64,000 nt of DNA from Amanita rubescens (Eukaryota; Basidiomycota; Agaricomycetes; Agaricales; Amanitaceae): the NCBI GenBank assembly GCA_015039365.1, contig WION01000012.1, positions 62,001-126,000 on the forward strand, in the 5' to 3' direction. The position numbers and the translations under genes are program-made. The stretch's first letter is position 1; every line of letters begins with the position of its first letter. The notes under the pieces were generated by a model that saw nothing but the letters and a program-made list of their open reading frames with translations, was not told the DNA's origin and made no database searches. Positions 57,940-64,000 of this stretch are shown here, in pieces.

Positions 57940-58075
57940 CTCGTCTCAAAACAACTGGGATATCTCCACCACATCTTTGAGCAGTGCCCTGAGAAAAGTC
58001 CTGGGTGCATTTAAGGTGGCATCCTTTCAGACTGCACCTGATTTGAAGTGCGAGGAGTGCCCAACGAGCCTACGA
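57940..58075. repeat. Ancient satellite monomer
   Basis: The series AACTGGGATATC, GAGCAGTGCCCTGAGAAAAG, CCTGGGTGCATTTAAGG and GGCATCCTTTCAGACTGCAC follows the monomer order of the 178-bp satellite with many changes. So the second JmjC gene sits inside the satellite rather than beside it. Confidence 0.5.
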
Positions 58076-58181
58076 CATTTGCTTCAGGGGCTTAGTCATG
58101 GATGTCACACGCTGTAAGTCGTCCAAGGTGTCGTCCCATTAACGACCGAACCATCTTCAACGATACTGCTGTCGCTCAAAA

Positions 58182-59934
58182 ATGTTTGTAAAGTGCCCCC
58201 ACATCTGCATTCATTCCAAAACAAAGACGGCCTCTGGAATCATCTGGAAAAAGGGTTCGACATACTCCAGTCACATTCAAAGCAAATCCATCCACCCAAA
58301 TTGTGACGCCACCTGCCCCGCTTATAAACAACGGAAGCATCCCCACGATGATGTCACGGAGGAGGACTGGCGCCGGTTTGGCGATGCCACATTTGAGAGA
58401 TTCTTCAAGAGAAAGGATCGGAATTTATTGGCTCTTGGTGCCATTCCAAGCCAGTGTCTCTCGGGAGAAAACCAAGAGAAGCTGAGCAGTGTGGTAGTTC
58501 AGAGTTCAGGTGAGAGTCATCCTGTGGTGGTTTATTAGTTCAATCTCAATAAACAATTCAGATGTTGAAAATACTGCTATGGTGGCGCCAGGGTCAGGCC
58601 CTCCAGTGGCAGGTCCATCTAGACTTTCCAGGTCCCCTACACCAGCAAGGACACCTGGCCAGAGACGTTCCAGGTCCTCGCTCCCCGCTGTACCACCTTC
58701 TCCAGAATCACCATTTCAACCATTCCCAGTGACATTGCCTGCTAAGCAGAGATTGGTGACGCCACGGTCAGGCCCTCCGATGGCAGGTCCATCTAGACGT
58801 TCCAGGTCCCCTACACCAGTGCGGGTACCTAGCCTGAGACGTTCCAGGTCTCCTACACCAGTGAGGACGCCTAGCCTGAGACGCCCCAGGTCTCCTACAC
58901 CAGCATGGACACTGCTCCCCCCTGTACAGCCATCTCCTGGACCAGCATTCCAACCGTCCCCGGTGTTATCGCCAGCTACCCTGCCGCTGCGCCATGATGT
59001 CAGCATTGGGACAACTCCAAAACCTTCACGGACGCTCCGGGATATCGGCGTAGGGATGACTCCAAGACCTTCCAGGACGCTCCAGGATGTCAGCATTGGG
59101 ATGACATCTGGGATTCTATTCGATGTGGGGATTAACACAGAGGCGCTCTCCGACGATGAATTTCCCATTACCGAATCTGAGCTGGGAATGATTGAAGAAT
59201 CAGGGATTCTCATTGATGGGGGGGTTGGCACGAACGCACTCTCAGAGGATGAATTTGACATTGTTCCTGATTCTGAGCCGGAAAGGATTGAAAGGGCGCT
59301 GGCAAATGTATCCCAGGCAGAACCCAGCAACCCACAGCCTCAGAGTCCCCAGCTACGGTCACCCATCCCATCACCCGTCCAATTGCCCATCCCATCGTCC
59401 AGCCCAGAGCCGCAGCCACAAACTGCGTTTCACATATATGCAGGCGCCTTCCCCAGTCAAGAGGCAGCGATGACAAACAGGTACTATACAGACAGCATCA
59501 CCATTTGCATTGTGGAAGATCCACGGTTGGTGCCGTCCACTGTAGAAAATGAGGGTGAGGATTACTGGATGGTGAAATCCGACAGCATCCCCAGCAGGTG
59601 GATGAGGAGTTTTGAAGAGGGTATTCCTCAAGCTGGGAAGAAAAACGCTTGCTGGGAATGGGTACGTCATGATCTTGTCGTCATCTGGCCAGGGCTAATT
59701 GATTTTGACAAAGGTTCACGTCTTGTATGCCCTGCACAAAAAGACGGGTTCCAGCAGGCTTTTCAGCTTGAAATGGACGAGTTTCAAAAATGGACTTTTG
59801 AAACAGAACTGGAAGGTATGGGAGGTGTTGAAGAGCTCAGATCTACACGGCTAAACGAAAAAAATGTAAAAAAGGGCCAGAGATCGCATCTGTTTACACA
59901 ATGTTTGTTACACATTATACTGCCAATAAATTGA
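58182..59934 (+). CDS. Unknown protein with N-terminal Cys/His cluster and SP-rich repeats, 566 aa
   Basis: Exons 58182-58509 and 58562-59934 (52-nt GT-AG intron) give 1701 nt in one frame. Residues 1-60 hold Cys/His pairs (KCPHICIHSK, SIHPNCDATCPAY) that could bind zinc. Residues ~120-230 contain repeated (R)SRSPTP(A/V)R units with GPSR, and DVSIGTTPKPSRT, GVGMTPRPSRT, DVSIGMTSG repeats. Then ILFDVGINTEALSDDEFPI is echoed by ILIDGGVGTNALSEDEFDI. The C-terminal ~180 residues (YTDSITICIVEDP, RHDLVVIWPGLIDFD) look globular. No family recognised. The open frame with multiple duplicated coding segments supports a real gene. Confidence 0.6.
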
Positions 59935-60300
59935 CCTTATGATCGCATTTTTTTGAGTTGTTCTTATAATGTCTGAACCCTGACCATCTGCCCGGCGTTT
60001 ATTTGGATACCAACTTTTTATGTCTTGATGATGTCCCCCTGATGTCCGCCGGTAGAATGTATGCCAAACATCTGATCGAGGATGTCCCCTGGACATTTTT
60101 TTTCAGACGTCACCCAGACCTTACCACAATGTCTACATGGGCTGTCCGTCCATGGGGTCAAGTGATGCTGTAGGTTATACATGCACTCCCGGATTTCACT
60201 CACATTTCCGGGGACATATCCATTGAACACACACTATATTTTTGCAACGAGTACAACAAAATATACACATGCATGAATACAAAACAATCCAATAACATTG
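59935..60300. other. Intergenic stretch, nothing recognised
   Basis: No gene seen. Several GATGTCC/GGACAT motifs between 60025 and 60215 partly face each other. This is probably the 3' untranslated space of two convergent genes. Confidence 0.4.
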
Positions 60301-61179
60301 TTAAAAAACGGGAGGAATATAAAACAAAGATATGTGTGATTGAAAAAGCACCCAAATTTGGTCATGAAAGTTCGCCAAGCCCTCTGAATTATCGTTGAAA
60401 GGAACGTTGAATTGCTGACTCCAACCTTCGCGTCCGCCATGGTCCAACCATTCATGAATGAAGGTGCCATCAAGTGCAATATGACAATCCCAGACAGGCC
60501 AAGTCCCACATGGAAAAGATGGGTATGCGGCGACGAATGCCATCCAGAATGTGTCTGTTCCCCACGTCCATTCTTGCCTTTTCAATGTCCTGACGTCGTT
60601 CACCAACCAGTCCGATATAACCTCAACAAGTTTTGACCATGATTGACCATCTCGGTGGTCGAAGGACTGTGCAAGAGGTAGGAAGGGTATCGGTATTTCT
60701 TGCACTTCTATTCCGTGTGTCAATGGTTCATCGTCATCTGACTGTGACACCACAAACTCGTTTAAGCACGAGCACATAAAGTATAAGCGGGAACATACCA
60801 TACTAGCAAACTCGTCTGATGTTGACGATTGCTCATCCGATGTGTCCTCATCAGGCACGGTGCGCAGGACAGGCCTGGTATATGGTGCATATTCCGGTGG
60901 AAGAGATATTGAGACTCTGAGAGGCTAGGAAGTTGTAAGTCAACTTTGCAAGTGGCTTTGGCAGTGACGTACGATCTTTTCGTTTCTTAAGTTTGGAGGG
61001 AGCTCGCCATTAAAAGAAACCCTTAAGAAAAATGACCTGGGTGCAAGAGAATCATTTTCTGCATCAGTTGATGTCACGAGGGCCGTTTCAGCATCCATCG
61101 TGTCTTGGTGTTCTGGCGGTGGGACTTGTGGAATGTGCGACGAAAGTGATATGTGACAAGTTGAGGTGACAAGTGACAT
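60301..61179 (-). CDS. Unknown acidic protein, at least 2 exons
   Basis: Minus strand. Exon 1 begins at 61179 (MSLVTSTCHISLSSHIPQ) and runs to ELPPNLRNEKI at about 60979. A GTACGT...CTAG intron of ~49 nt then leads into PLRVSISLPPEYAPYTRPVL, DEDTSDEQSSTSDEFAS and on to a stop at 60301. A further optional 57-nt in-frame intron may lie at ~60800. The C-terminal ~110 residues are Trp-rich (WTWGTDTFWMAFVA, GTWPVWDCHIALDG). Not recognised; possibly lineage-specific. Confidence 0.45.
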
Positions 61180-61540
61180 TTCCTTAATAGAGTTTCATGC
61201 CTCGTCCAATTCTCAATCAGAGAAAACTCATTGCTAGAATTCCATCGGCGCGCAATAGAAGTACAAGTACACCGAGATAAAAAGCTAGGGATAATAGATG
61301 AAACCGGCGCACTTTCACAGAGTTGCCTCGCCTTCCTTCTTTCAGTTTGAAATCCGTTCTAGTACTACGAAATGCTTCGAAAATTATTGTTGCTACCGTT
61401 ATAATGTTGTCGAAAAATAAGTGCCGGATGATGGCCAGAATCAATAATATACAGACCTACCTGTCCGGGTTCGGTCATGAATAGTTTAGACGATCTTGAT
61501 ATCAATTCCCAGCTTGGTCTGCTTTCCCTTTCAAACACAT
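61180..61540. other. Intergenic stretch, nothing firm
   Basis: Holds the upstream region of the gene ending at 60301. Short open frames on the minus strand are not supported. The LTR begins at 61541. Confidence 0.4.
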
Positions 61541-62246
61541 TGTTGAATCTAGGGGTAACAAGTCCCTAGCGAGCAGCGCAGTCTAGTACATGGAATGTAC
61601 TACTTACCGAGTGTGGTGTGGAGTTGTTTAAGAGCTTACTGGAGCTGGGGCTCAACAGTAGACAGTAGAGAGGATAATAGGATAAGGATTGACGCTACTA
61701 GAGTACAGTTTATATACTACTAAACTACAAATAAGTACAAAGAGTCTTATCAGTATGAGTCAAAGGTATTTGACTCATAAGGCGTCATTCCACAGCAATG
61801 CACAGCTATTGTATAGCAATACATAGCTTTGCGCAGCACTTGACTCATCAATTATATTGACTGACTCATCACATTATCAATCTCCAATGTGATAGGTCGA
61901 TAACCATAACGTATATATGTCTTCTATTCTCATGTCAACATATATTCACATCATCAATAGTTCCACTATTATGATTGGATGATCTTATGAGAATATCGCT
62001 AGGATATTCTCATGTCAGAATATGTTCTCATCATCAATCATCCACTATTATGATTGGTAGATGAGTATGAGAATATGTCGAATATATTCTCATGTCAATA
62101 TATTATCTCACACTCAATCATCCACTATTATGATTGGTTGAGAGACGAGTAAGTAACTGAGCGTTATTACATTAGTTAGTGTAAACTAATGATATCACTT
62201 ATATTTACTATATACTGTATGTATATTGTATATTATAAGTTCAACA
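61541..62246 (-). repeat. 3' LTR of a Ty1/copia element
   Basis: 706 bp, minus orientation, with ends TGTTGA...TCAACA on either strand. A TATA box on the minus strand (TATATAAACTGT, about 61701-61712) marks the U3/R border. Next to it, at 62247-62255, the minus strand reads GAAGGGGAG, a polypurine tract. The other LTR is outside the window, so the two cannot be compared for age. Confidence 0.85.
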
Positions 62247-62261
62247 CTCCCCTTCGCTAAG

Positions 62262-64000
62262 TTATTTATTAGCTTTCAAAAGGGTAGTCAATTTATCATT
62301 TTCTCTTTCATAGTATTTAAAGATTTCTTCAAGATATCCTCGCACTTCAAGATCTTGAATTCTTTCAAATATTTTACTATGTTGTCCTGGGGACTTATTA
62401 AGGGTTTTACTTTTAATATAATTAGCAAAAGTTTGTGATGCCTTAATATGATTGGTTAATGATATTTGACTATCATCTAGGATTAATCCCATCTTTATTC
62501 GGAATATCACAAATTTTGAATATGGTAGATTTTTGGTCATTATATCCGCAACTTGTTCATTTGTAGGAATGTATGTGAGTTTTATTTTCTCACTTTCGAC
62601 ACATTCTCTAATGTAGTGAAATCTTATGTCAATATGTTTTGAACGATGTTCTTGTGCAGGGTTACTGGCTAAGAACATTGCTCCTTGATTGTCACAACAT
62701 AGGAAAATAGTTTTAATTGGAAAATCGAGTTCACTCATAAGTGATTCAATCCAAACTATTTGTCTTGATGTATCAGACATTGACATATATTCTGCTTCAG
62801 TTGAAGACAGTGCCACTACTTTTTGTTTTCGTGAAACCCATGATATAGCACCTCCTGCGAGTTTTACTATATATCCAGTGACAGATTTTCTTGTAATTTT
62901 GTCAGCACCCCAGTCAGCATCAGTAAAGGCTACAAAGCCTTCTTTGTTTAAACCATTATAAACTATTTTAGTTTGTACTGTGGTGTTAACATAGCGTACT
63001 ATGTATAATGCTTTCTGTATGTGTTCTTCATTTGGGTTTGCACAAAACTGAGACATTAATATTACTTGATAAGTAATATCAGGTCTTGTTCCTAATGCAA
63101 GATATAACAACGATCCTATTATTTGTTGAAAATAAGATCGCATCTCTGCTGTACATTCTTTTGTGGCAGCAGTTGGAATATATCCTGTTGGTAAAGGTGT
63201 ACGAGTTGGTTTACAATTTTCTAAACCAAATCTTGTTACAACCTTTTTAGCGTATGCATGTTGATCAATAATAAGAGTACCCATGTTCTTATTGTAATTG
63301 ATTTGCATACCTAAGTATTCTTTAACTTTTCCAAGGTCATGACATTCCCATTTCTTCATAAAGGCATTTTTAACTTTATGAATTTCTGGTGTATTGTCAC
63401 CCATGAAAAGCATGTCATCGACATATACTATACACACTATTATAGTGTCGTCTTCTCTTCTGACGTATACACCAGAATCAGATAAACAGCGTATAAATCC
63501 TAAATCCTCTAAGGATTTATTAGCTTGTTTATTCCAGGCATATGAGGCTTGTTTAAGTCCATATATTGCCTTTTTAAGTTGGTAAACTTTTTGTTCTTGG
63601 CCTTTGACTACATAACCTTCTGGTTGTTGCATATAGATATCCGCTTCGAGATCTCCGTACAAAAAGGCTGTTTTAACATCTAGTGCTTCAATATCCCATT
63701 TTTCTAGCACAGATATTGCTAACAAAAGGCGAATCGTTTCATATCTTGCCACTGGCGAAAACGTTTCATCATAGTCAAGTCCAGGTCTTTGAGAGAATCC
63801 TTTAGCGACAAGTCGAGCCTTTTTTCGACCGTCGGATTTAATATCGTATACCCATCTACATTTAATAGGTGTACGATTATGAGGTAATTCTGCAAGCTCC
63901 CAGATTTTTCTATCATTCAATGATTTCATTTCATCATTCATTGCTGTCTCCCACTGTTCATAAGATTTGGGATCAGCAATTTTGACTTTTTGAATATCTT
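62262..64000 (-). CDS. Ty1/copia polyprotein: reverse transcriptase and RNase H, partial
   Basis: One uninterrupted frame from the window edge to a stop at 62262. In order: IKCRWVYDIKSDGRKKARLV, DYDETFSPVARYETIRLLLA, DVKTAFLYGDLEADIYMQQP, the RT active site IVYVDDMLFMG, KEYLGMQI, GSLLYLALGTRPDITYQV, then RNase H with FTDADWG, SSTEAEYMSM, DNQGAMFLASNPAQEHRSKH and IDIRFHYIRE. Gag, protease and integrase would lie beyond 64000. Open frame, intact catalytic residues, a clean LTR and a polypurine tract suggest a young and possibly active copy. It copies its RNA into DNA in the cytoplasm for insertion into chromosomes. Confidence 0.95.
   Translation of the reverse strand, partial: DIQKVKIADPKSYEQWETAMNDEMKSLNDRKIWELAELPHNRTPIKCRWVYDIKSDGRKKARLVAKGFSQRPGLDYDETFSPVARYETIRLLLAISVLEKWDIEALDVKTAFLYGDLEADIYMQQPEGYVVKGQEQKVYQLKKAIYGLKQASYAWNKQANKSLEDLGFIRCLSDSGVYVRREDDTIIVCIVYVDDMLFMGDNTPEIHKVKNAFMKKWECHDLGKVKEYLGMQINYNKNMGTLIIDQHAYAKKVVTRFGLENCKPTRTPLPTGYIPTAATKECTAEMRSYFQQIIGSLLYLALGTRPDITYQVILMSQFCANPNEEHIQKALYIVRYVNTTVQTKIVYNGLNKEGFVAFTDADWGADKITRKSVTGYIVKLAGGAISWVSRKQKVVALSSTEAEYMSMSDTSRQIVWIESLMSELDFPIKTIFLCCDNQGAMFLASNPAQEHRSKHIDIRFHYIRECVESEKIKLTYIPTNEQVADIMTKNLPYSKFVIFRIKMGLILDDSQISLTNHIKASQTFANYIKSKTLNKSPGQHSKIFERIQDLEVRGYLEEIFKYYERENDKLTTLLKANK

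Noticed and set aside
58716..59330. Minus-strand 204-aa open frame
   Set aside because: Antisense of the SP-rich repeats of the 566-aa gene, which has matching splice sites and frame.

Overview
The window is eukaryotic and most likely from a mushroom-forming basidiomycete (Agaricomycetes). The signs are many ~50-nt GT-AG introns, a Helitron, a Tc1-type element and copia elements, and decayed copies of ATG18, EXO70, kinesin-14, mitochondrial S29/DAP3 and UTP22. No rRNA gene or functional tRNA gene was seen. Nearly all of it is repetitive or accessory DNA. Gene models below were built by hand from splice sites and reading frame; no database was searched.

Layout. 1-7 kb: a minus-strand Helitron (HUH Rep plus PIF1-type helicase) broken by four nested insertions: a deleted Tc1-type element, two solo-LTR-like units and a ~2 kb CpG-rich element with inverted ends. 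7-13.4 kb: a ~216-bp repeat family carrying a 44-bp palindrome, organised as a ~4.7 kb near-perfect inverted repeat (arms about 8436-10570 and 11025-13158). 13.75-28.15 kb: a compact block of five multi-exon genes. They encode a 1249-aa JmjC protein, a 317-aa BAH-PHD protein, a 207-aa coiled-coil protein, an ATP-grasp-like protein, and a 1590-aa protein with a degenerate Ulp1-like domain. Four of the five splice into uninterrupted frames. 28.5-42.8 kb: a CpG-rich, intron-retaining mosaic of fragments of at least five conserved host genes, all on the plus strand and all broken, some present three times. 42.8-48.3 kb: small genes (a Zn2Cys6-like Cys-rich protein, an internally repeated protein, a Lys-rich protein) and a cluster of ~30-bp inverted repeats. 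48.7-56.06 kb: a ~178-bp satellite with a 5-monomer higher-order unit, followed by ~0.6 kb repeats. 56.07-57.81 kb: a second, unrelated JmjC gene within satellite. 58.2-61.2 kb: two unknown multi-exon genes. 61.5-64 kb: the 3' end of an apparently intact Ty1/copia element that runs off the window.

The most interesting part is the 13.75-28.15 kb block. It encodes chromatin-type proteins (JmjC oxygenase, BAH-PHD reader), an ATP-grasp-like enzyme and a very large protein with a protease-like domain. Its frames are kept open although the DNA is CpG-poor and lies between a giant palindrome and a gene graveyard. It may be the cargo or core of an undescribed large mobile or selfish element, but I found no transposase in it and no defined ends, so this is inference.
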